Source: Takakia lepidozioides (lineage: Eukaryota > Streptophyta > Takakiopsida > Takakiales > Takakiaceae). Taken from it: DNA of 64,000 nt. The DNA lies in assembly GCA_030704615.1 (NCBI GenBank), contig CM060733.1:26598001-26662000 (forward strand), in the 5' to 3' direction. Below the pieces are notes generated by a model that was not told the DNA's origin, searched no databases, and worked only from the letters and a program-made list of their open reading frames with translations. The translations under genes and the position numbers were made by a program. Positions 1 through 10,504 of the stretch are shown in pieces. Each line of letters begins with the position of its first letter. Position 1 is the stretch's first letter.

Positions 1-115
1 TGCAGTGGCACTCAGAAATTTCTATTCAAGGCCAAAATAATCCAACAAAGGCACCATGCTCCAAGTCCTCATACTCCTCATACTTAATTGATTGGGAAGC
101 AGTACCAACAACCAT

Positions 116-793
116 CCAGTTTCTCATCTGGTGCTTGACTATAGTGACTGTAGGGACAAGAGAGATTGTACTCATAAGACGTTGTTTGCCGTAGCCTTGT
201 GGCCATTGACCCCGCGCCCAGTTTGAGCGGGAACAAAAGGGACAGAACCTACCTCTGTCAGGGGCTGACGTTGGTAGTAAGACTTACCTTCATATATAGA
301 ATCAATCCAGGTTTTCCAGATATCCTCTAGAAATCCCTTCACACAAGCATCAATCTGCTGTGTGTGATTTGCCCAAAAACTAGGCCTCAGGAGGGCCTGG
401 GCTTTTGGCTCAGCCTCGAGACTTTCAAAGTTGGTAAACAGGGGTACAGGCACAATTCCCTTGATAGATTTGAAGAGAGCGTCTCTTTGGTGAGAGAACC
501 CCGGACAGTGTATCAGAAAATGAATACTGTCTTCAGATTGCCCACACAACGGGCAATTGCACTCTCCCTTTCCTCTCTGCTTCTGTTTGCTGTTCAAAGG
601 TAGGCTTCCTGCCCTGAGTTTAAATTTCAGTCTAGTGCCGAGATTGGGTAGACCCTTGAGGTCATCCAAGATGTCCTCCCCCATGTCACAGACTGGAAAC
701 AAGTTCAGGGAAGTTTTCAGTTTTCAGTTTTCAGTTTCCAGTTTCTCATCTGGTGCTTGACTATAGTGACTGTAGGGACAAGAGAGAATGTAC
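116..793. repeat. Tandem duplication bracketing a LINE-A tail
   Basis: The roughly 55-base stretch at 116-172 (containing gtgcttgactatagtgactg) recurs almost unchanged at 737-793. Each copy is followed on the right by a LINE-A 3' end read on the minus strand. The layout looks like a tandem duplication of flank plus LINE tail, not two independent insertions. The short run at 714-735 repeats ttttcag three times and may be slippage at the junction. Confidence 0.75.
172..716 (-). mobile_element. LINE-A fragment, 3' end with zinc-binding tail
   Basis: Read on the minus strand, this 5'-truncated non-LTR retrotransposon keeps only the end of its polyprotein. That includes the CNCPLCGQSEDSIHFLIHC motif, a C-x2-C...H...C knuckle of the kind found at the end of plant LINE reverse transcriptases (zf-RVT). 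The 3' end runs through the block CAATGGCCACAAGGCTACGG to TCTTATGAGTACA, then a short pyrimidine tail on the minus strand. The frame is open for about 176 codons, so this copy is young. It is nearly identical to the copy at 61426-61985. Confidence 0.85.
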
Positions 794-3650
794 TCATAAG
801 ACGTTGTTTGCCGTAGCCCTGTGGCCATTGACCCCGCAACCAGTTTGAGCGGAACACAAAGGGACATAACCTAGGGACAGAACCTACCTTGTCAGGGGCT
901 GACGCCGGTAGTAAGACTTACGTTGGAATAAACAACTGATCTGGGTTTGCCAGATATCCTCTAGAAATCCCCTCACACAAGCATCAATCTGCTGTGTGTG
1001 GTTTGCCCAATAACTAGGCCCTGAAAGGGCCTGGGCTTTTGGCTCAGCCTCGAGACTTTCAAAGTTGGTAAACAGAGGTACAGGCACAATTCCCTTGATA
1101 GATTTGAGGAGAGCGTCTCTCTGGTGAGAGAACCCCAAAATGAATCAGAAAATGAGTATTGTCTTCAGGTTGCCCACACAATGGGCAATTGCACTCTCCG
1201 TTTCCTCTCTGCTTCTGTTTGCTGTTCAAAGGTAGGCTTCCCGCCCTTAGTTTAAATGTCAGTCTAGTGCCGAGAGTGGGTAGACTCCATGATATCCTCC
1301 CCCATGTCACAGACTGGAAACAAGTTCAGGGAAGTTTTCTGCCTAACTTCCTTTCCATCAGACAATTTCCTGGCAACAGACATGGCTCTGGACACTACAG
1401 CCTCTAAATCAGATTGATTTAGCAGGGTCAAGACTTTCAGATCCTTGAGAATCTCTTCTACTCTCTTCCGCCAGGACTTAGCCTGTTTGATAGGGCGATC
1501 CTGTTCCAAGATATAGAGTCGATTAACTTAGGATATCTGATGTTGGACATATGTTGCAGCTGAGCCCACCATCTGACCTTGAATTCATCTCGTCATGAGC
1601 TTAAAGAAGGGATGCCAAACTCAACCCGAACAGCCACATTGGCTGTTTTGGAGCATGCTGACATGCACTCAAGCAGCCCCACTTGAATGGATTCTAGAGA
1701 CTTAGCCTGGTTGGAGTTATCAAACCATAGGGCAGATGCCTACTTCAAGGCAGGTCTAATAATGTGACAAAGCATGGTTTTCTTGATGTCAGAGTTGATC
1801 CCTCTGCAGTGGAAAAATTTAGTGGGACCCAGCGCTTTGCGCTTGCCAGTTTGAACAACTTTCTGAATATGTGCATCCCAAACACAGTTGGAGGAAAACT
1901 CAACACTGAGGTATGTGTAGGAAGGGAGGACCGGAATCTCTTGGCTTCCCCACTACCACTTGAGCTCACCCCCTCCCTCTCCTCGGTCGTTGAATGCCAC
2001 CACTTCACGCTCTGCAATGCAGTTGGCAAGATATTTTGCAGAGTTATAAGTACTCGTCTCGAGGTTGATCTGGAATCTAGAGGTTGTTTCCATGGAGGGC
2101 AAGCTAGCTTTCGGCGAAACAGGGGCTGTGTGCATCATATCTTCACTCTAAGCCAGATTATCCAGGGAAGGAAAATAGAAGAGAAACCCACTTTTGTTTT
2201 ATTCTTGGATGTCAAAACTGGCTTATGACATAGTGTGGAGAGACGGTCTATGGCTCCGACTCTGGTCATGTGGGATCAAGGGAAAGATGTGGAGGGTTGT
2301 CCATAATTTGTATACGCACACCAAAAGCTGTGTCACTGTTATTGGACATAAGTCTAACTTGACATAGACCAAGGTGTAGCGTAAGGATGTACCCTCTCCC
2401 CTCTGATCTTCGATGTTTCCATCAATCAACTCCTCGAGGATGTGGAAATTGAGGGATTTGGGTTAAGGGTGGGTGATGCCACCATACCAGCCCTTATGTT
2501 GCGGATGACTTCGCAGGCATAGGGGAGACTCCTTCCAATCTCCAGGAGTTGATTGATTGTGCGAAAAGATACTTTGACCTTTGGGGGCTAGAGGCTAATG
2601 TCAGTAAATGTGCATGCCTCGGTAGTTCCCCGGTTCTTCTCTGTCACCCTTCTTGTATAGATTGACAATGACCCCCTGTCGCCAGCAAAAGGGGATCATT
2701 TCAGTCCTCCAGATAAGGTTAAAGAGAAGTACAAGGGCCTCTATCATGGGATCGATACCGTGCGAGATAAGCTCGTTGACAATGCCATCAGGTCCACCAG
2801 CTTTAGGTCAGTTTAAATGCTCAATTGCATCCACAATCTCAGAAGAACTAATGGGAGCGTTGTAAGCCTTTGAAATATTCATCAGGCTGTCTTGAATCCT
2901 AGGAACATCATTTGCCCGAAGAACTTGTCCCACTTCGAGTTGTTTCCTTTGGTTAGTCAGCCCTGAGAAATTGAAAGTGCCCAGCCACAAACCAGCCCTT
3001 TGCATATGAATTGTTTGTCGTCTAGGTAGCCTATGGTTGCTCCTGGACGGCCAACCGATCTGCAAAGGGGGGACAATTATCCCATGTGTAGATTTTGCTC
3101 GTCTTGTTGAACTTTAAGGATTGGTAAACCATTCAGAGTACCAAATCCTTCAGTTACACGACGCTCAGGCTCAGCACACTTAGGGTCAGTTTGTCTGTCT
3201 GCCTGCTTGGAATCAACCTCATGCAGTGCATCAAACCGGTTAGAAACTTTCAAGTTGAAGTCCCTGCCCTTGGTTGTCTTCCTAGAACGCCTCATTGGAT
3301 CACCAAAGTCTAAGACCGCTCTCCAGCCAGTCAAGGGATGAACTTCTTTGAGATTGAATTGATGTGAGACTCTATTAGTGGCATTTTTGGGCAATGCAAC
3401 CTTCAAAGTACCTCTGTTATCAAGTCTCGAGATGGAACCATTAGCCATATAATCCAAGCCTAAGCTGGAACATGTAGTTTTAAAGGACACATCATCCATC
3501 CTGGGATTCACCCCAAAAACCACACATGAAGCCCTAGATTTGGCATAAGTAACCAATTCCCAGGAATCACCCTGGGGAGTGTTATTATTGCATTGGTAGA
3601 ATTCGAAGGCTATGAGTTTAAGCACAAGAGAGACAAGAGAGTTTAAGGGA
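794..3650 (-). mobile_element. LINE-A, long copy with internally inverted RT core
   Basis: A long LINE-A copy on the minus strand, lying in the last visible intron of the CPSF30 gene. From 3625 down to about 3077 is an open frame of 182 codons that I take to be the ORF1/N-terminal part; it ends in a NRFDALHEV-type segment common before the endonuclease/RT part of plant LINEs. From 3065 to about 2618 is the start of the RT domain (KAGGPDGIVNELI, then WRQGVIVNLYKKGD and NYRG). The RT centre is at 2013-2617 on the plus strand, inverted. The C-terminus resumes on the minus strand from about 2012 (YTYLSVEFSSNCVWDAHI) to the zinc tail at 1310-1060 and the 3' end at 794. Many stops and frameshifts are present. 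Confidence 0.8.
2013..2617 (+). pseudogene. Inverted reverse-transcriptase core of LINE-A
   Basis: Plus-strand translation gives the middle of a LINE reverse transcriptase: KIFCRVISTRLEVDL, then QASFRRNRGCVHHIFTLSQ, then KPTFVLFLDVK, with degraded pieces up to about EANVSKCAC. The preceding RT segment (ending NYRG) and the following one (from about FNDRG) both lie on the minus strand. Put back in order, the three pieces form one continuous RT. The right junction falls on the palindrome GCATGC (2612-2617) and the left junction near TGCAATGCA (2013-2021). Several stops show it is dead. Confidence 0.75.
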
Positions 3651-3681
3651 CACGGGAGAGAGAGCTGGAGGCATTAGTTAC

Positions 3682-6600
3682 CTTCAGCCACTTGAGGCGA
3701 AAGTTGCGACCATAATGTGCAGTACCATGTGCATACTTCCATCCTCCACCCCCCACGATGCCGCCTATCTTGGACATCATCCTGGCACAACCCTAAGATA
3801 GTTTCAACCCATGTCAACCTGTCAATGAGTCAACTCGACACCCACAAAACATGCTCAATCTGCAGTCTATATACCCCAGTATCATCCCCCACCACCACAT
3901 TAACAGATCAAGCTGATCAAGGTAATTGAAAGACATATTGTAGGTGGATGCATATATGAGAATGGTCAGCGTGCTTTAATGAATGCACCACACTCAAAGA
4001 GGTTCTTCTAAGTTCGATATCCCCCTTGATTCTACCACTTCCAAGTCCTTTGCTCAGACAAGGGTTACTGGGATGGCTGGATGCTTCCGAAATTTTAAGT
4101 AGTACAGACAAGAAATTTCATAGTGAGGAGGGAACCTTCAGGTACCTGGAAGTGACGGGTCTCATTGACTGAGAAAACAAGGATGACATGGTCACATGTG
4201 TCAAAAGCCTCGTTGAGTTTGGCCTCGTTGTTGCGATGTGTAGCCCAAAGCGACCGTTCCACTGACAACTCCAGGTTCTCCCTGTTACTGCTTTTCACTA
4301 TAAAGTATCTGTAATCCCAGACACCACACAATTCGATATCATAGTGCACATCCACCCATATAGACCATAGCACATGGAATAAAACACATTGTGGTGGACA
4401 CCAAGAAGAAAACATTAAATATGATGGCCATTCATTAGACATACAACAAAACTTGTGTGCTCCTCTACTTCTGCCATCCCTCCCTACTGTTAGGCTTCTG
4501 TGTTTTTCCATCTGCTAGTCTCTCTTGTTCTCTTCCGCCATTCTTCTATGTTTTATCTTGTTTTTATGTATGGCTATCCACCTTTTAAACAGAAGGAATA
4601 GCCCTTCGGGCTGGAGTACTAACACCACATGTTAAGTTTGCTTCGGCAATATTGTTTATTTATTTATTTAATTTATAGCTGCATGACTTGTATCTTAAAC
4701 AGGAAAATCGTTGTCGAAAGAACCCAAAGAAAAACTTTCATACCATATTGAGATGCGATCAAATTTATCATCAATTCTCAATAAATTAGTATTATGCTTC
4801 AAATATAGGTGACATTTGGAAGCAATTGTCTTTTAATACCAAATTTCACTATTTGAGCGTTGTTTATTGGTGTCCCTTGGGCCCTCCGGGTTTCTAGTGG
4901 ATATCATAGCTTGAAGGAAACACCAGCCTCTACAGTGGAATAAAGTATCTGTAATCCCAGACATAACACTTCTCAATCATTCTCCTCGGCTCCACTAGCT
5001 TGAAGGAAAACACCGGCCTATACTATGGAATGAGCTTTGGGTTACCACAGGCACATTTGACGCCCTACATTAGTAAACCTTCAGTCCATTTTTGCAGAAT
5101 TGTTAGTGTAACGCAACTCTGGGGACCAGTCTTATGACTGGATGAAGACAGCTGTTTTTCTAACAGACAAACATAATTTCCACAGGTATCTCTGAGAAAC
5201 AGAAATGTGTAAGTGCCTTACAACTGCACAAATAGGACAGAAAGAGAATATCTTAGCACACACCGTTTGTCCCTAGCCCACAACAAAGTCCCACTTACTG
5301 CAGTATGTAGAGCGGCACAAGGGAGAAGTACTAACTATGGGTGACAGGAACTGACCTACAAAAGCCATGTGGGAGAGGCACTGCGGCTGATGCAAACGGT
5401 TGTGGATTAGGTGGACCATTAGCCAAAGCATGGGGTGGAGGTAGCTGTAGGGGCTGCTGCTGTGCCAGGGGCTGCACTGCACGTGGCAGCTGAGCCTCCT
5501 CTACCGGGCCCCGACCTCCTCCTGGGGGTGGCGCTTCCAGGGCACGGGGAGGTTGAAACTTGCCATGGTGTGTCCCATTGTTGACAGCATAGACCCGGTG
5601 CTGCAACTTTTGCAAATTCTGTTCTACTGATGGTGGTGGACCTGGTAGCTTCTGATGCCGATATCGGCAATCAGGCCCATTGGGGCAGAACCCCAGTTTG
5701 TACCTGTCACATTCAACACTCAAGAAGCCTTCAGCGTATATCATATATCAATGTGAGAGCCTAGTAAACTCTCAACTAACAGAGGTAATCAAAGATGAAA
5801 AGATAGGGCTCCACATCCAAGAATAAGGTTGGCTTGCCATAGCCTTACGGCCATTGACCAAGTGGGAAACTAACCCTCCGGGCGCCTTTTTTGGCGTTCG
5901 CACCCACCAGGATTTAGCTTATCCCCGCAGCCCAGCTACAGGTATGAACTTATTTCCCGCAACTGCCATTAAGGCGCTTAGAGAGGCACTTGTCCACATG
6001 CAAACTCAACAGCCCAGTTGCAGAATTACTGAGTTTAGTTCTATAGTCCTGCAGAGAATGTACTCATAAGACTTTATTTGCCGTACCATTGCGGCATAGC
6101 ACACCCAGTTTGGACAGAAACATAGGCTACCTTGTGGGGGGCTCACTCCAAAAGTGTGACCTACCTTTATATATACAATTAGCTTTCCAGATATCCGCTA
6201 GAAAGCCCTTCACACAAGCATCAATCTGCTGTGTGTGAGCAGCCCAAAAGTTAGACCCCAACAGGACCAGGGCTTTAGGCTCAGCCTCGAGACTTTGAGA
6301 TTTTTTTGAACAGAGGTCTCTCTGGTGAGAATACCCCACTCAATGTATCAGAAAAATGGATATTGTCTCCAGGTTGCCCGCACATCAGGCAATACAATCT
6401 CCTTTTCTTCCAGAGACAGAGACAGAGACAGAGAATATCTAACATAACCAGCACATATCCTAACATAAACCTTCTGATAGGTTGCTTAATCATACTCCCA
6501 ACAAAGACAAACACTCCACCATGTACTTAACCCACCATATTCCAGCTCAATCCACTCCCGCGATAGAGAAGATCATGCTCTTGTGTCATGCAACAACATC

Positions 6601-7174
6601 CAATTGAACTGCGGGGAAGTTTACTAGAAAAAGTGTGCACAATCATGCCTCTCGAAGTAATGTTCCACATGAAACCGTACTGTCTGAGGGCAGTGCTACA
6701 GTGCCTTGTAAATTATGAAAGGAAACGAGGACAAGAGGAAGAAGAGAACAGAGACATCGATAGTATGAGAGATGAGGGGGAGGGACCGTACATGTTACAC
6801 TCCTTGATGTCTTCGTTTGTGTGCTTATAGATGCAGTCGGGCTCACGGCACTCGCCAAACTTCGCAAAGAAGCGACAAACAGGCATGCGCGCCTTGTCAT
6901 ACTGATGTAAGAAACCGCACGCATCACCCTTCATACATAGTCCGCGCAGCCAATGACGGCACACTGTCTGACGGTAATTCTTGCGCGCCTGCGAGCTCTT
7001 GGACGCCACAAACGCTGCTGCTGTCGGGGCACTTGTGCTCGGAACGGAAGCCTGTGGCGGTGCAGATGCAGCATTGGCAGGGGCTGCTGCATCTAAGCCC
7101 CCTTCAAAATCAAAGCTAAGGCCCCCATCCGCATCCTCCATGAAGCTCTGACTTCGAGCAGCAGTGAGACTCAA
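3682..7174 (-). CDS. CPSF30: CPSF30-type mRNA 3'-end processing factor with YTH domain, 3' end missing
   Basis: Plant cleavage and polyadenylation specificity factor 30 (long, YTH-bearing form), an RNA-binding nuclear factor of pre-mRNA 3'-end processing that reads m6A through YTH. Four exons join in phase: 7174-6792, 5703-5356, 4308-4146, 3792-3682 (335 codons). Exon 1 carries an acidic, Ala-rich N-terminus and CCCH fingers (CRHWLRGLCMKGDACGFLH; CRFFAKFGECREPDCIYKH). Exon 2 completes a third (CPNGPDCRYRH) and adds a Pro/Gln-rich linker. Exons 3-4 give the YTH start (RYFIVKSSNRENLELSV) and IGG...GGWKYAHG. The rest of YTH is not found: the next intron holds the LINE-A at 794-3650 and no later exon is visible before base 1. 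Exons may lie off the left edge, or the gene may be truncated. A 31-base (TC)n tract lies about 100 bases upstream of the ATG. Confidence 0.88.
4907..5040. repeat. Diverged tandem repeat with a copy of the CPSF30 exon-3 acceptor
   Basis: Two diverged copies of a unit beginning tagcttgaaggaaa and ending near tggaat lie in CPSF30 intron 2. The first also contains 23 bases (4941-4963) identical to 4301-4323, the 3' splice junction of CPSF30 exon 3. On the minus strand this is a ready-made acceptor (TACAG followed by ATACTTTAT). Confidence 0.7.
5835..6408 (-). mobile_element. LINE-A 3' fragments in CPSF30 intron 1
   Basis: Two LINE-A pieces on the minus strand in CPSF30 intron 1. Bases 5835-5870 hold only a scrap of the conserved 3' block (reverse complement GGCCGTAAGGCTATGGCAAG). 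Bases 6057-6408 hold the end of the zinc tail (LEAEPKA, then [17 protein letters not shown]) and a 3' end diverged from the other copies. The 5' truncation point abuts a short gagaca repeat at 6413-6434. Both are older than the copy at 172-716. Confidence 0.75.
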
Positions 7175-7268
7175 GGCTACTCGATCCAGCTATCCCAGCC
7201 TTCACGACCCTGCCAGGCTCACACTATGCCTTACCTCAGCTCAATCACGCTCTCCCCTCCAACCCTAA

Positions 7269-7270
<2 letters not shown>

Positions 7271-7302
<32 letters not shown>
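7271..7302. repeat. (TC)n microsatellite upstream of CPSF30
   Basis: About 31 bases of uninterrupted TC, read as GA on the CPSF30 coding strand, about 100 bases before its ATG and probably in the 5' UTR or core promoter. It is flanked by two copies of ccctaattcctct (7263 and 7314). Confidence 0.9.
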
Positions 7303-7305
<3 letters not shown>

Positions 7306-7859
7306 TGCTCAAGCCCTAATTCCTCTGTCGCTCAAGCTCGCGTGCAAACAGACCTCAGCTTGCTTCCCAACAAGTCCAGTAAATTAAATACCATCTATTC
7401 CTGGATGGATAGGAGACCACGCAAATCATCCATGTGCTCATCGATCGTTGGATGATAGATATGGTGAATACTTCGAGCCTAGAGGGATTTCCCTGGTCGA
7501 GCTCGTAGCAGACACTGATGCTTTGTCTACTGTCTAAGTGCTTTCTGAACAAGATGAAGCGTATACATCTCTACTGAGGAGACCCCATGCCCCAGTATTC
7601 GCAGTTTGTATCCTGCAATGGGCTTCTTGAGACGAATCTGCAGTGTTGGGTACGTCCCGCTTTCATCTCCTTCGACAGTCAACAGATCTAACAACCTGTA
7701 AATTTTTAGTAAAGCTGGTTCACAGCAATTCTACGGGAGGGCCACAAGGGTAGATTCTCTAGAAGGCAAAGTGTCAGTTGCAGTGTGTCATTTGGTCATT
7801 TTCTTTTCGGTCGACTTCCTGGTGTCCTTTCAGCAAGATGCTGTGTTCATGGGGAGGGC
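7303..7859. other. Intergenic, no gene seen
   Basis: The sequence between the CPSF30 5' end and the LINE-B tails holds no frame with family-like content. The upstream part is presumably the CPSF30 promoter. Confidence 0.5.
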
Positions 7860-8330
7860 TAGAGAACTAAATTGGCACTTGAGAATGTTCTCGGAAAGCT
7901 CAAAGAACTTATGAGACAAGCAAAAAGAGTGTGGGTCCCACCACATGCAGCGCAGAAGCAGCTGTGCTCAAGGGATTGTCTAATAAGAGTCAATGCCTAA
8001 TGCAGGGAAGCTGCCAAACGTTTTTGATCCTCGAAATTGGATATCACGGAATAGACAATTGAATCTCACATGGATCGCTGATTTCCCTGTTGTTCCCAGC
8101 GACAGCGGGGCATAGGCGGGGTCCTCACATAAGACAGAAGAAACAAAATGGTACTTAAAAAAATCCACGGAAAGCTCAAGGAGCTTACCGTATGTGACGA
8201 GAGAGAGCATGAAACAAGAAATTAAATCGAAACGAAATGATATCCGCGGAAAGCTCAAAGAGCTTATGGACAAAAAGGGAAAACACACACACAAGAGAGA
8301 CAAAACCAAGACATTGATTAGTTGGATGCT
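7860..8330 (-). mobile_element. LINE-B 3' tails, several
   Basis: Three copies of the LINE-B terminal hairpin lie in one direction: 7896-7910 (imperfect), 8172-8186 and 8251-8265, each AAGCTC, a 3-base loop and GAGCTT. They are followed on the minus strand by A/T-rich pentamer tails related to ATTTC. The minus-strand translation around 8100-8000 (RFNCLFRDIQFRGSKTFGSF) matches the end of the better LINE-B copy at 62673-63299. These are head-to-tail 5'-truncated copies. Confidence 0.65.
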
Positions 8331-8759
8331 TATCATGCGGGGCTGTGAGATTTCAAGCATGGAATCAGACCTATTTGGCTGTTGGGCATCAAATCCGGGG
8401 CACGGGTATCACTCTTGCCACATCCACCATCACCACTTTGTTGTTGTAACCCTGCAAAGCTTTTATTTACAAACCGAATGATCATCCCATCCAACTGCCT
8501 GAATGACATCAGACAAAGAAATGGGTGTGACATCAGGAAGAGCAGGAAGATGAGACGAAGCCATGCCAGCTACAGTAGCCCGATGCAAGATGGACATAGC
8601 CTGTGCCCTCTGTAGTGTTACAGAAACCGTTGTCTATAAAAAGCTACGAAGACAGAAGCATGGGGAATGCCATTGATCTTGTTCTTAGCAGCATGATGAG
8701 CACAAGTACGAAGAAAGTCGTCGAACTGACGATGAAGACTCTAAAAATCTCCACAACGC

Positions 8760-9407
8760 ATGTGGGATGACGGTCTTATACTCTCGTTGCTTGGTCTTGC
8801 AGCAATCAAAGCGGCAGTGCCTTGGGAAGAGGCCGAGCGAGAAAGTAAGTGGGATCGAGTGGGATATACCTATGCTTCTCCATTACAGGCTTATGCGAAC
8901 TCGAATGCCCTGGCAGATGGTAAGGAGGTCCATGCTCACCTCATCAAAACTGGAATGAAGCCACATATATTTCTGGGAAACACGCTTGTCAGCATGTATG
9001 TGAAGTGCGGGAGTGTTAAGGATGCGCGCCAAGTTTTTGACAAAATGCCTAAACGGAATGTGATCTCATGGACAGCGATGATTGCAGGACTTGCTCAGGA
9101 AGGGAATAGCACAGAGGCATTTGAACTCTTTTGGCAACTGCAACGAGAAGGCGTGAAGGCTGACAAAGTCACTTTCATGACCGTTCTCAAGGCGCGTGTC
9201 AGCCCAACTTCTCTGTACTAGGGCAAGCGTCTCCATGCCGGCATCACCAAAGCTGGATTCGACTCAGATGTCGGGGTGGGGCCATGTAATGCAAGTGCAG
9301 CAGTGTGGCGGATGCGCGTCAAGTGTTTCACAAAATGCCTAAGCGAGACATGGTCTTATGGACTTCAATGGTTGCAGGATTTGCTCAGCATGGTCAACCT
9401 CTCGAGC
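8760..9407 (+). pseudogene. PPR-DYW gene, 5' part
   Basis: Part of a pentatricopeptide-repeat protein of the PLS type, a family that binds organelle RNA for C-to-U editing. Recognisable repeats include GKEVHAHLIKTGMKPHIFLG, NTLVSMYVKCGSVKDARQVF and VISWTAMIAGLAQEG, then a stop TAG at 9219-9221 where the repeat needs Gln. The reading continues beyond it (GKRLHAGITKAGFDSDVG) with a small deletion, then KMPKRDMVLWTSMVAGFAQH in another frame up to about 9407, where LINE-C begins. No plausible start with a targeting signal is clear. Confidence 0.85.
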
Positions 9408-10500
9408 AACAGAGGCGACGGCGTCCCGCACAACATCTTGGGTCGCTGTAAGATCTCCTCCACATGGACAACGAGGGTTGGTGACAAACACAACGCTGTA
9501 AGCTAAGCACAGAAGGATGTGGTAAGCCAAGACGAATGCGGAGAGCCGTGGCAAAGATTGGAGACAACAAGCGAAACGGTGTGATAGTGGGTCTTGCGAT
9601 AAGCCACGCACCCGCCCCTAGTCCCGCGCAAGATAAGAGCCTAGCACGATGCACATCAGAAGATGCACATCAGAAGATGCATCAGAAAGCATGCTAGAAA
9701 AGGTTTGTTGGTGCACGCGATCCACGATGGTCTCCTGGAGATGGTCCAAGCCCTAAGTAACCAGCTGGTCAAATGGCGGAAGGCAAGCCCGCACTGATGG
9801 ATGAAGAAGGTTCCGTGCAGATCGGAGATGTTGTTGGAATGAGAGTGAACCGTTATCCACGTGAGCAATGCTATCCATGAGTAGGGGCCGCTGGTCACAT
9901 AGAAATCGGGACGCAAGGGCTGGAGCAACAAGAGCCCAACTGCCGAGGAAAGCACAAGGAGCAGAGGTGGTAGTGGAGAGTAGACCCACTCCGCCAACAG
10001 ACAAAGGTAAGGTGGCTTGTTGCCGAGGTAAATCCCCTTGGGAACCATCCACAGCACCGGGCCCAGTAAACGACCAAAAACTCCCATAATGTGAGCATCA
10101 AACTGCGACAGGGACAGAAGGAATTCAGCGGTAGGTGGAAAAGACCGTAAAAGGTACGATGGTCGTTGAATGAAACACCTTGTGAGAATACCATAGGTGA
10201 CCTGTAGATCCCAAGCTTAGGAAGGAGCTCATAATGGGAGATGTCCTCTTGAAGTGTGTCTTCCAGGAAAGTTGAAGTGAATGAGGTGGTGCCAAAAGGA
10301 ACGCCCAAGATCAGTCGTCAGATGGTGGTGTGAGAAAATGGGCAGGTGGCGAAAAGCCAGATGGTAAACCGGATGGAGACCACACAACACACTTCCCATG
10401 GAGACCCAAGACAAGTAGCAAAGGGGGAGTCTGACACTAGTGGGGAATTGAGCACATTGTGCAAGGAAAGTGGGCTGAAGCAGCCAGTGCATTCTGGATC
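9408..10500 (-). mobile_element. LINE-C, antisense insertion in the PPR gene
   Basis: Read on the minus strand, this is the C-terminal half of a different plant non-LTR reverse transcriptase, broken into frames. Visible pieces include LGVPFGTTSFTSTFLEDTL (about 10310), LPLSVGGVGLLSTTTSAPCA (about 9990) followed by FLGSWALVAPALASRFL, and SCAGLGAGAWLIARPTITPF (about 9630) followed by RIRLGLPHPSVLSLQRCVC. This arrangement is typical of RT-bearing elements in seed-free plants. It interrupts one PPR repeat: GFAQHGQPL lies on one side and ELFRQMQIQG on the other. Exact ends and a target-site duplication were not determined. Confidence 0.75.
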
Positions 10501-10504
10501 TTAT

